Shown one piece after another: positions 1 to 5,264 of a DNA stretch of 7,202 nt (position 1 is the stretch's first letter; each line of letters starts with the position of its first letter). This DNA is from CAYSIX01 sp964431205. GTDB taxonomy: Bacteria; Planctomycetota; Phycisphaerae; Phycisphaerales; Phycisphaeraceae. Position numbers and translations under genes: made by a program. The stretch is taken from NCBI GenBank assembly GCA_964431205.1, contig CAYSIX010000210.1:1-7202 (forward strand). Direction: 5' to 3'. The notes beneath the pieces were generated by a model. It was not told where the DNA came from, ran no database searches, and worked only from the letters and a program-made list of their open reading frames with translations.

Positions 1-276
1 GACCGCCTCCAGCACCGGCCGACCGAGCTGTCCGGCGGCCAGCAGCAACGCGTCGCCGTCGCCCGCGCCCTGGCCAACGACCCCGACGTCCTGCTCGCCG
101 ACGAGCCCACCGGCAACCTCGACACCGCCACCAGCCAGCAGATCATGGGCCTGCTGACCGACCTCAACGAGCAGGGCAAGACCGTCATCGTGGTCACCCA
201 CGAGACCGAGATCGCCGCCTACACCCGCCGACAGATGCACATGCGCGACGGCCGCATCGACCGCATCGAGGGGTAA
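1..276 (+). CDS. ABC transporter ATP-binding protein, C-terminal part (LolD/MacB-type)
   Basis: This is the last 91 residues of an ATPase subunit that would drive a MacB/LolCDE-type exporter or lipoprotein-release complex from the cytoplasmic side of the inner membrane. The 5' part lies outside the window. Visible motifs are the ABC signature LSGGQQQR (residues 10-17 of the fragment), Walker B VLLADEP (30-36), the D-loop GNLD (38-41) and the H-loop histidine in VTHE (65-68). The protein ends at RIDRIEG, a normal C-terminus for this family. The Walker A region is not in the window. The permease that should pair with it starts at 923, but a toxin-antitoxin pair now separates the two genes. The last codons contain a 9-nt tandem repeat (CCGCATCGA, 252-269), giving RIDRIE. 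The family call is secure; the exact substrate class is not. Confidence 0.95.
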   Translation, partial: DRLQHRPTELSGGQQQRVAVARALANDPDVLLADEPTGNLDTATSQQIMGLLTDLNEQGKTVIVVTHETEIAAYTRRQMHMRDGRIDRIEG

Positions 277-283
277 GACCGCA

Positions 284-289
284 TATAAT
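284..289 (+). promoter_or_regulatory. Consensus -10 box (TATAAT) of the Phd-VapC operon
   Basis: A perfect TATAAT lies in otherwise GC-rich DNA between the ATPase stop codon and the antitoxin ATG at 296. Only 6 nt separate the box from the ATG, so transcription should begin at or next to the start codon, giving a leaderless mRNA. There is no Shine-Dalgarno sequence. No good -35 is seen at 16-18 nt upstream (CCGCAT at 261-266), so the promoter may depend on the strong -10. Antitoxins of this type usually repress their own promoter, so an operator is expected here but not proven. CCGCAT recurs at 252, 261 and 279, always a multiple of 9 nt apart. Confidence 0.6.
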
Positions 290-295
290 CTGCCC

Positions 296-550
296 ATGAC
301 CACGATCGACATCAGTCGAATCAGGGACGAGCTGGACGAGATCCTCCGCCGCGCGGAAGCGGGTGAAACCGTGGTGGTCACCCGTGGCAGTCGGCCGGCG
401 TTCTCGATCGTGCCGGGCCCGCCGCGGTTCGAGCCCAGGCCCGTCACGGTCGGCGCCCTGCGCGGGCAGGTCTGGATCGCTGATGACTTCGACCAGACGC
501 CCGAGGGCGTGATCCGCGACTGGGAAAGCGCGCATGACGATCCTGCTTGA
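296..550 (+). CDS. Type II antitoxin, Phd/YefM-like
   Basis: An 84-residue protein with the layout of Phd/YefM antitoxins. The N-terminal DNA-binding part runs from TIDISRIRDELDEILRRAEAGE through VVVTRGSRPAFSIVP (residues 3-40). A C-terminal tail (about 54-78, ALRGQVWIADDFDQTP and GVIRDWE) resembles the toxin-wrapping segment of antitoxins paired with PIN toxins. It would neutralise the following nuclease and repress the shared promoter. Its 3' end overlaps the toxin start by 17 nt, which implies translational coupling. The ATG at 296 is the only sensible start; it has no Shine-Dalgarno sequence but a TATAAT just upstream, so it is probably read from a leaderless mRNA. Codon use is less strictly C-ending than in the flanking ABC genes, consistent with acquisition. 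VapB is an alternative name; the fold looks more like Phd/YefM. Confidence 0.88.
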   Translation: MTTIDISRIRDELDEILRRAEAGETVVVTRGSRPAFSIVPGPPRFEPRPVTVGALRGQVWIADDFDQTPEGVIRDWESAHDDPA

Positions 551-917
551 CACGGGCGTCTTCATCTGGACGCTCAGCGGCGATCAGCGACTGCCATCGC
601 ACGTCGTCGAGCGGATGGAACAGGGACGCGACGCCGTGCTGTTCAGCCAGGTCTCCCTCATCGAGATGCAGATCAAGATCGGGCTCGGCAAGCTGCGACT
701 GCCCTTGGCGCTCGACGAGGTCCCGACGTATGCGGCGACGATTGGGATCGAGCAGGCCTCGTTGACCAACGCCGCGATCTTCGCCGTCGATCGGTTTCCT
801 ACGTTGCATCGCGATCCGTTCGATCGGCTTCTGATGGGCCACGCCGTCAGTCTCGACGCGGAGTTCTGCACCCCGGATGCCATGGCTCGCCGCTATCCGG
901 TGCGTATCTTCTGGTAA
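534..917 (+). CDS. vapC: PIN-domain toxin, VapC-type ribonuclease
   Basis: A 127-residue single-domain PIN protein, normal for VapC toxins, which are Mg2+/Mn2+-dependent ribonucleases that cut tRNA or rRNA and arrest growth. The acidic active-site set is present: D6 in ILLDTGVF, E44 in SLIEMQIK, D94 and D97 in HRDPFDRLL, and D115 in the TPD motif. The order LLDT...E...KLRLP...HRDPFDRLL matches the Sll0205-like PIN subgroup that commonly pairs with Phd/YefM antitoxins. The site looks intact, so the toxin is probably active. It overlaps the antitoxin by 17 nt. Its TAA (915-917) is only 5 nt from the ATG of the ABC permease at 923, so permease translation may be coupled to toxin translation. Confidence in the family is high; the RNA target cannot be read from sequence. 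Confidence 0.92.
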   Translation: MTILLDTGVFIWTLSGDQRLPSHVVERMEQGRDAVLFSQVSLIEMQIKIGLGKLRLPLALDEVPTYAATIGIEQASLTNAAIFAVDRFPTLHRDPFDRLLMGHAVSLDAEFCTPDAMARRYPVRIFW

Positions 918-922
918 GCCCC

Positions 923-2188
923 ATGCTTCAGTTGCGATCCATCCGGCTCGTCCGCCTGGGCGTCAAGAACCTGCTGCTGCACAAGCTGCGCTCGGCGCTG
1001 ACCATGCTCGGCGTGGTCTTCGGCGTCGCCAGCGTCGTCGCCATGCTCGCCGTCGGCGAGGGCGCCAGCAAGGAAGCCCTGGAGCGCATCCGTCAGCTCG
1101 GCAGCCAGAACATCATGATCAACTCGATCAAGCCCATGGACGAGGACTCCTCCGGCTCCGTCCGCACCTTCCTGGCCGAGTACGGCCTGAAGTACGCCGA
1201 CGAACGCCGCATCGCCGAGACCTTCGAGGCCGTCGTCCAGACCGTCCCGGTCAAGGTCGTCCGCAAGGAGGGCCGCCTGGGCACCGCCGCCGAGGAGCTG
1301 CGCGTCGTCGGCACCACCCCCGCCTGGTTCGAGCTGGTCGCCCGGCCCATGATCGCCGGCCGCGTCCTGTTTCCCACCGACCTCGACGACCGCAACAACG
1401 TCGTCGTCCTCACCGAGTACGGCGCCCGACGCCTGCTCGCCACCGCCAACACCCTCGGACAGACCATCCGCCTCGGCGACGACTACTTCGAGGTCGTCGG
1501 CATCGTGAAGAACGCCGAGGGCTCGGCCGGCGTCCAGACCCCCGACGAACGCGTCGACGCCTACATCCCCATCACCGTCGCACGCGAACGCTTCGGCGAC
1601 CACACCATGCAACGATCCGCCGGCTCCCGCACCCGCGAACGCGTCGAGCTCCACCAGGTCATCGTCCAGGTCGGCTCCACCGAGCAGGTCGAGCCCACCG
1701 CCGCCGCCATCGACGCCATGCTCCAACGCTTCCACAGGAAAAAAGACTACGTCCTCAGCGTCCCCCTCGCCCTGCTCCGCGAGGCCGAGGCCACCAAGCG
1801 AACCTTCAACATCGTCCTCGGCTCCATCGCCGGCATCAGCCTGCTCGTCGGCGGCATCGGCATCATGAACATCATGCTCGCCTCCGTCACCGAACGAACC
1901 CGTGAGATCGGCATCCGACGCGCCATCGGCGCCAAACGACGACAGATCATCGGGCAGTTCCTCATCGAGACCGTCGTCCTCTCCACCGTCGGCGGGTTCA
2001 TCGGCCTGACCATCGGCGTCTCCATCCCCGCCGTCATCACCTTCTTCGCGCAAATGCCCACCGTCGTCACCCCCTTCAGCCTCATCCTCTCGGTCGGCAT
2101 CAGCATGGCCATCGGCATCATCTTCGGCCTCTACCCCGCCGTCCGCGCCGCCAACCTCGACCCCATCGTCGCCCTCCGCCACGAATGA
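923..2188 (+). CDS. ABC transporter permease, MacB/FtsX family
   Basis: A 421-residue inner-membrane permease of the mechanotransmission (MacB/LolC/FtsX) type. The first membrane helix is at about 25-45, followed by a large periplasmic core (about 46-290, MacB_PCD-like). Three helices cluster near the C-terminus (about 297-320, 349-372, 385-405). The coupling region SVTERTREIGIRRAIGAKRR (321-340) and the end GLYPAVRAANLDPIVALRHE (402-421) are classic for the family. Its ATPase partner ends at 276; a membrane-fusion protein would be expected further upstream, outside the window. There is no clear Shine-Dalgarno sequence before the ATG at 923, which sits 5 nt after the toxin stop. Expression probably depends on read-through from the toxin-antitoxin operon or from the ATPase promoter. 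Codon use is strongly C-ending. The substrate (macrolide, lipoprotein or peptide) cannot be told. Confidence 0.95.
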   Translation: MLQLRSIRLVRLGVKNLLLHKLRSALTMLGVVFGVASVVAMLAVGEGASKEALERIRQLGSQNIMINSIKPMDEDSSGSVRTFLAEYGLKYADERRIAETFEAVVQTVPVKVVRKEGRLGTAAEELRVVGTTPAWFELVARPMIAGRVLFPTDLDDRNNVVVLTEYGARRLLATANTLGQTIRLGDDYFEVVGIVKNAEGSAGVQTPDERVDAYIPITVARERFGDHTMQRSAGSRTRERVELHQVIVQVGSTEQVEPTAAAIDAMLQRFHRKKDYVLSVPLALLREAEATKRTFNIVLGSIAGISLLVGGIGIMNIMLASVTERTREIGIRRAIGAKRRQIIGQFLIETVVLSTVGGFIGLTIGVSIPAVITFFAQMPTVVTPFSLILSVGISMAIGIIFGLYPAVRAANLDPIVALRHE

Positions 2189-2194
2189 GCGTTG

Positions 2195-2255
2195 AGCCGT
2201 CGATCGAAGATCGACGTTGGCCACGCCCCCTTTAGCCGTCGATCGAAGATCGACG
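2195..2255. repeat. Two identical 22-nt hairpin repeats downstream of the permease
   Basis: The same 22-nt sequence occurs at 2195-2216 and 2234-2255, with starts 39 nt apart. Each copy holds a perfect 8-bp inverted repeat, CGTCGATC and GATCGACG, around a GAA triloop. The stem is closed by a C-G pair, as in the unusually stable C-GAA-G DNA minihairpin. No T-tract follows either copy, so a classic intrinsic terminator is unlikely. The pair begins 7 nt after the permease stop. It could slow polymerase, stabilise the mRNA 3' end, or be a REP-like dispersed element. Confidence 0.75.
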
Positions 2256-2351
2256 CTTGCATCTGCTTGGCAGGCGGCGCGACGTGCCCCGCGCGCGGCG
2301 GAGATGGAGGGTAGAAGGTAGAAGACAGGAGGTGGGACGGAGCCGGGCGAT
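2256..2351. other. Intergenic segment with purine-rich tract, no gene seen
   Basis: The gap between the hairpin repeats and the ktrB promoter holds no credible coding sequence. About 2299-2345 is almost all purine on the plus strand and contains a tandem GTAGAAG repeat (2311-2317 and 2318-2324). It could form unusual DNA structure or be a decayed dispersed repeat. In the frame of the next gene there is a stop at 2312, and no ATG, GTG or TTG between it and 2390. Confidence 0.5.
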
Positions 2352-2380
2352 TTGACCGAGGGGCGGGCTGCACCGAACAT
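2352..2380 (+). promoter_or_regulatory. Candidate promoter of the potassium channel gene
   Basis: TTGACC (2352-2357) matches a sigma70 -35 in five of six positions. After a 17-nt spacer, GAACAT (2375-2380) is a weak -10 with three matches. The start codon follows 9 nt later without a Shine-Dalgarno sequence, so if this promoter is real the transcript would be leaderless or nearly so. Confidence 0.4.
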
Positions 2381-2383
2381 TCC

Positions 2384-2397
2384 CGCTTCATGAAGCG
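2384..2397. promoter_or_regulatory. 14-bp perfect palindrome centred on the ktrB start codon
   Basis: CGCTTCATGAAGCG is a perfect 14-bp palindrome that places the ATG (2390-2392) across its centre, just downstream of the candidate promoter. It could be a dimeric repressor operator at the transcription start, or an RNA hairpin or dimer covering the start codon. Chance is possible, because the sequence also encodes the first residues M-K-R. Confidence 0.35.
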
Positions 2398-3775
2398 ATC
2401 GCTGCTGCGCGTGCTGGCGATGGTCCGCCGATCGAGCCCGGTCAAGATCGTCTTCCTCGGGTACCTGTCGTACATCCTGGTGGGGTGGGGGTTGCTGTGC
2501 CTGCCGATCTGTCGCCAGGCCGATCCGATCAGCGCGCTCGACCACCTGTTCATCGCGACCTCGGCGGTGAGCACGACGGGCCTGATCACCGTCAACACCC
2601 CGTTGGCCTACAGCTACTGGGGGGAGCTGATCGTGCTGGCGCTGTTTCAGCTCGGCGGCCTGGGGTACATGACGGTGGGCTCGTTCGTCCTGTTGGCGCG
2701 GCATCAGGACCTTTCGAAGTTCCGCGAGCAGGTGACGCGGACGACCTTCGCGCTGCCGGAGGGGTTCGACGTGGGGCACTTCCTGCGCAACGTCATCGTC
2801 TTCACCTTTACGGTCGAGGCCGTCGGCGCCATCCTGTTGTTTTTTGCGTTTCAGCGCACCGGGATCGCGACGCTGGCGCAGACGACCGACATTGGCGCCA
2901 GCGGGTCGGGCGTCGGGCACGTGGCCTGGCAGGCCGTGTTCCACTCGGTCTCGGCGTTCTGCACCGCCGGGTTCAGCCTGTTCCCCGACAGCCTGGAGGC
3001 GTTCCGCGCCGACCCGTGGGTGAACCTGATCATCGCGACGCTGAGCATCCTCGGCGCCGTCGGGTTCATCGTGCTGACCGACGCGTTCTGGCGGTTCACG
3101 GGGCGGCGCTCGGCCATGACGCTGACCAGCCACATCATCCTGCACGCGACGTTCTGGGTCATCCTCGGCGGGGCGGTGCTGCTGTTTCTCGCCGAGCCGA
3201 CCATCGCCGTCCTGCCGACCAATGAGCGCGTCCTCACCGCCATCTTTCAGTCGATGACCGCGATGACGACGGTCGGGTTCAACACCCACCCGATCGGGCC
3301 GATGTCGCCCGCGCCGATCCTGCTGCTGCTGGTGCTGATGGTCCACGGCGCGAGCCCGGCGGGGACGGGCGGGGGGATCAAGTCCACGTCCGTCTCGGCC
3401 GTCACCGCCACCATCCGCAGCGTGGTCCGGGGTGACCGGCAGATCACCTTCTGGGGACGCACCGTCCCGCGCGTCCGCCTGCACGCCGCCTGGGCCGCCG
3501 TCGGGCTCTACGCCTGCACGCTGCTGGCGGGCACGTTCCTGCTCCTGCTTGTGCAGAGCTCGGCCCACGAGGCGTTCGCCGACGTGGTGTTCGAGGCCGC
3601 CTCCGCGCTCGGCACCGTCGGCCTGTCCCGCGGCATCACGCCCGAGCTCACCGCGCTGGGCAAGCTGGTCGTGATCGCGATGATGTTCATCGGTCGCCTC
3701 GGCCCGCTCACCTTCGGGCTCGCGCTGTTCGAGGCCGACAAGCAACGCAGCGGCGAGCAGGACCTGGCGGTCTGA
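2390..3775 (+). CDS. ktrB: Potassium uptake channel subunit, KtrB/TrkH family
   Basis: A 461-residue membrane protein that conducts K+ (sometimes Na+-coupled) across the inner membrane as the pore subunit of a Ktr/Trk system. It has the fourfold M-P-M repeat. Filter segments are SAVSTTGL (58-65), SAFCTAGFS (188-196), TAMTTVGFN (290-298) and SALGTVGLS (405-413), each with the conserved glycine. GTGGGIK (325-331) matches the gating loop of the third repeat, and GRLGPLTF (435-442) is typical of KtrB near the C-terminus. Its length fits KtrB better than the longer TrkH/TrkG. The regulatory RCK subunit (KtrA/TrkA) is not in the window, so it is presumably elsewhere. The start at 2390 is the first possible in frame after a stop at 2312. 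Codons favour G-ending forms more than the C-ending neighbours do, so it may have a different history or be expressed differently. Confidence 0.95.
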   Translation: MKRSLLRVLAMVRRSSPVKIVFLGYLSYILVGWGLLCLPICRQADPISALDHLFIATSAVSTTGLITVNTPLAYSYWGELIVLALFQLGGLGYMTVGSFVLLARHQDLSKFREQVTRTTFALPEGFDVGHFLRNVIVFTFTVEAVGAILLFFAFQRTGIATLAQTTDIGASGSGVGHVAWQAVFHSVSAFCTAGFSLFPDSLEAFRADPWVNLIIATLSILGAVGFIVLTDAFWRFTGRRSAMTLTSHIILHATFWVILGGAVLLFLAEPTIAVLPTNERVLTAIFQSMTAMTTVGFNTHPIGPMSPAPILLLLVLMVHGASPAGTGGGIKSTSVSAVTATIRSVVRGDRQITFWGRTVPRVRLHAAWAAVGLYACTLLAGTFLLLLVQSSAHEAFADVVFEAASALGTVGLSRGITPELTALGKLVVIAMMFIGRLGPLTFGLALFEADKQRSGEQDLAV

Positions 3776-3802
3776 CCCGCCTCGTCGCACGCCGGATCCT
3801 GT

Positions 3803-3840
3803 TATGCTCGCCCGTCCTGGAGACGACGATCCTCACGGAG
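3803..3840 (+). promoter_or_regulatory. -10 box and ribosome-binding site of the dehydrogenase gene
   Basis: TATGCT (3803-3808) is a fair -10 box in the 76-nt gap after ktrB; no convincing -35 is seen. GGAG (3837-3840) lies 11 nt before the ATG at 3852 and is the only Shine-Dalgarno-like sequence. Together they favour 3852 over the ATG at 3804, which lies inside the -10 box itself. Confidence 0.45.
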
Positions 3841-3851
3841 ATCACACGCTC

Positions 3852-4679
3852 ATGGCGGTCAAGACGGACATGTTCGACCTCACCGGCCGCGTCGCGCTGG
3901 TCACCGGCGGGGCCAGCGGCATCGGTCACGCCATCGCCGCCGCGCTCGTCCGCCACGGCGCCCGCGTCGTCGTCGGCTCGCGCACCCAGGAAAAAGTCGA
4001 CCGTGCCGCCGCCGAGCTCGACGCCATCGGCGACACCAGCGGCGACGACGCCGTCGCCGCCGGCGTCAGCCTCGACGTCACCTCCGACGCCTCGGTCGAC
4101 CGCGCCGTCCGAAAGACCGTCGACCTGTTCGGCGGGCTCCACGTCGTGGTCAACTCCGCCGGCGTGCAACTGAAAAAACCCACGTTCGAGCTCGGGCCCG
4201 ACGAGTGGAACGGCCTGTACGACACCCACGTCACCGGCAGCCTCCGCGTCGCCCAGGCCGCCGGCCGCATCTTCCGCGAGCAGCACGACGGCTGCATCAT
4301 CAACCTCGCCTCCATCAGCAGCTTCGTCGACCTCGTCGAGGTCGCCGCCTACGCCGCCGCCAAGAACGCCGTCCTCGGCCTCACCCGCTCGCTCGCCAAC
4401 GAGTGGGCCAAGTTCGGCATCCGCACCAACGCCATCGCCCCCGGGTTCATCCCCACCGACCTGAACCGCAAGATGATCGAGGGCACCGACCGCGGCCGAC
4501 GCATCCTCGAGCACACCCCCATGGGACGCTTCGGCACCGCCGACGAGATCGCCGGCGGCGCCGTCTACCTCGCCTCCCCCGCCGCGCGCTTCGTCAACGG
4601 CCACACCCTCGTCATCGACGGCGGGTACCTCGCCTCCGGCATCGGCGACAGCACCGCCCCCTGGGCCCGCGCCGACTGA
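3852..4679 (+). CDS. Short-chain dehydrogenase/reductase (SDR), classical type
   Basis: A 275-residue NAD(P)(H)-dependent oxidoreductase of the classical SDR family. It resembles gluconate 5-dehydrogenase or 2-deoxy-gluconate dehydrogenase types, so sugar-acid or hydroxy-acid metabolism is plausible but unproven. The cofactor motif TGGASGIG is at 18-25 and NSAG (usually NNAG) at 101-104. Catalytic S154 lies 13 residues before Y167, and K171 completes YAAAK. The fourth catalytic residue, usually Asn in an NxxG context, is His126 here (THVTG). The C-terminal pattern APGFIPTDL...GRFGTADEIAGGAVYLAS...G.TLVIDGGY is standard. The start at 3852 follows GGAG; an upstream ATG at 3804 would add 16 non-family residues and lies within the likely -10. 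The last 39 nt of the gene are duplicated 575 bp downstream. Substrate cannot be assigned. Confidence 0.93.
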   Translation: MAVKTDMFDLTGRVALVTGGASGIGHAIAAALVRHGARVVVGSRTQEKVDRAAAELDAIGDTSGDDAVAAGVSLDVTSDASVDRAVRKTVDLFGGLHVVVNSAGVQLKKPTFELGPDEWNGLYDTHVTGSLRVAQAAGRIFREQHDGCIINLASISSFVDLVEVAAYAAAKNAVLGLTRSLANEWAKFGIRTNAIAPGFIPTDLNRKMIEGTDRGRRILEHTPMGRFGTADEIAGGAVYLASPAARFVNGHTLVIDGGYLASGIGDSTAPWARAD

Positions 4680-4689
4680 CGCCCGCGGT
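4641..4689 (+). repeat. 49-bp direct repeat, copy 1 (3' end of the SDR gene)
   Basis: This 49-bp stretch covers the last 39 nt of the dehydrogenase gene, including TGA, and 10 nt beyond. It is identical to 5216-5264. It encodes the final residues IGDSTAPWARAD. The two copies bracket the hicB/hicA module, as attL/attR do for elements that insert in a gene's 3' end. Confidence 0.95.
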
Positions 4690-4716
4690 TGATTCGCCGC
4701 TCGAACGCCGGATAAT
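4689..4716 (+). promoter_or_regulatory. Promoter of hicB
   Basis: TTGATT (4689-4694), a 16-nt spacer and GATAAT (4711-4716) make a good sigma70-like promoter. The -35 starts on the last base of the 49-bp repeat, so the promoter belongs to the bracketed cassette. The hicB ATG is 8 nt after the -10 with no Shine-Dalgarno sequence, implying a leaderless mRNA. Confidence 0.6.
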
Positions 4717-4724
4717 GACAGCAT

Positions 4725-4949
4725 ATGGCCCGCTCCTACACCATCAGCGACGGCAAGCTGGTCCTGACACTCACGGAAGACGAGGGCGGCTGGTATTGCG
4801 TCACCTCCCCGATGCAGCCGGGGATGGTGACGCAGGCGCGCTCGATCCCCGAGGCGTTCGAGATGGCCCGCGACGCGATCAAGGAGCTGCGCGCCGCCCG
4901 CGAGCAACTGTACGGCAAGGCGACCAAGCCCCGTCGTCGGGCGAGCTGA
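4725..4949 (+). CDS. hicB: HicB-family antitoxin
   Basis: A 74-residue protein with the small HicB fold: strands in YTISDGKLVLTLTEDEGGWYCV (5-26), the P..PG..TQ turn (SPMQPGMVTQARS, 28-40), and a helix IPEAFEMARDAIKELRAAREQL (41-62). The tail KATKPRRRAS is basic. HicB partly resembles a degraded HicA/RNase H fold and masks the HicA active site. No separate DNA-binding domain (HTH or RHH) is evident, so any autoregulation would rely on the basic tail or be absent. It faces hicA convergently with 4 nt between the two stop codons, unlike normal co-directional hicAB operons. The start is fixed by the promoter just upstream. The whole gene lies between the 49-bp repeats. Confidence 0.8.
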   Translation: MARSYTISDGKLVLTLTEDEGGWYCVTSPMQPGMVTQARSIPEAFEMARDAIKELRAAREQLYGKATKPRRRAS

Positions 4950-4953
4950 CGCG

Positions 4954-5145
4954 TCACTTGAGACGTGGGATGCCCAGCTCCTTGCAGATGCGACGGGCCG
5001 TGCCGAGCGGGATCGTGTTGTGGCGGGGAACCGAGCTTTCCTGCTGACGTTCCGGGTTGGTCCAGACGTCGTGTCGCGATCCGTGGCGCACGAACGCGCA
5101 GCCGTGCGAACGAAGGTGGCGCTCGAGGTCCCGCTTGCGGATCAT
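4954..5145 (-). CDS. hicA: HicA-family toxin (mRNA interferase)
   Basis: A 63-residue dsRBD-like HicA toxin on the minus strand, which would cleave mRNA and be held inactive by HicB. The family layout is clear: helix IRKRDLERHLRSHGC (2-16), FVRHGSRHDVW (18-28) with the catalytic histidine H25 in the G-S-x-H motif, then VPRHNTIPLGTARRICKELGIP (39-60). The active site looks intact. The ATG at 5145 is chosen because family similarity begins there; an AGGAG (5158-5162) lies 12 nt upstream, a long spacing. The same frame stays open to 5478, but that extension is repeat-derived and not HicA-like. It has its own extended -10 promoter at 5201-5209. It converges on hicB with a 4-nt gap. Confidence 0.85.
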   Translation of the reverse strand: MIRKRDLERHLRSHGCAFVRHGSRHDVWTNPERQQESSVPRHNTIPLGTARRICKELGIPRLK

Positions 5146-5200
5146 GGCGTGTTGCCACTCCTGGAGCTGTTCGGTCGGGAGCGGACGATCCCGGCAGCGA

Positions 5201-5209
5201 TTTATACCA
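5201..5209 (-). promoter_or_regulatory. Extended -10 promoter of hicA
   Basis: Read on the minus strand this is TGGTATAAA, an extended -10 (TGn plus TATAAA). It would start transcription about 7 nt downstream and give a leader of about 50 nt with AGGAG before the hicA ATG. No good -35 is visible; that position falls inside the second 49-bp repeat. Separate promoters for hicA and hicB mean they are not one operon. Confidence 0.5.
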
Positions 5210-5215
5210 CGGCGG

Positions 5216-5264
5216 ATCGGCGACAGCACCGCCCCCTGGGCCCGCGCCGACTGACGCCCGCGGT
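5216..5264 (+). repeat. 49-bp direct repeat, copy 2
   Basis: Identical over 49 bp to 4641-4689, at an offset of exactly 575 bp. Nothing of the dehydrogenase gene upstream of the repeated tail is present here, so this is an isolated duplicate of the gene's 3' end. It is followed directly by the inverted-repeat element at 5265. Confidence 0.95.

Noticed and set aside
252..284. CCGCAT copies spaced by multiples of 9 nt as a Phd operator array
   Set aside because: Two of the three copies simply encode RIDRIE at the ATPase C-terminus. The repeats are short and not palindromic, so I do not call an operator.
893..3790. Very long minus-strand open frame (965 codons) across the permease and ktrB
   Set aside because: Its translation is a low-complexity Gly/Asp/Arg-rich string antisense to two well-recognised genes. 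Long antisense frames are common in high-GC DNA.
3804..3851. Upstream ATG for the dehydrogenase
   Set aside because: It lies within the likely -10 box, has no ribosome-binding site, and adds 16 residues not typical of SDRs.
3708..4907. Minus-strand open frame antisense to the dehydrogenase
   Set aside because: Low-complexity Gly/Asp/Val composition and full overlap with a clear SDR gene make it a codon-bias shadow.
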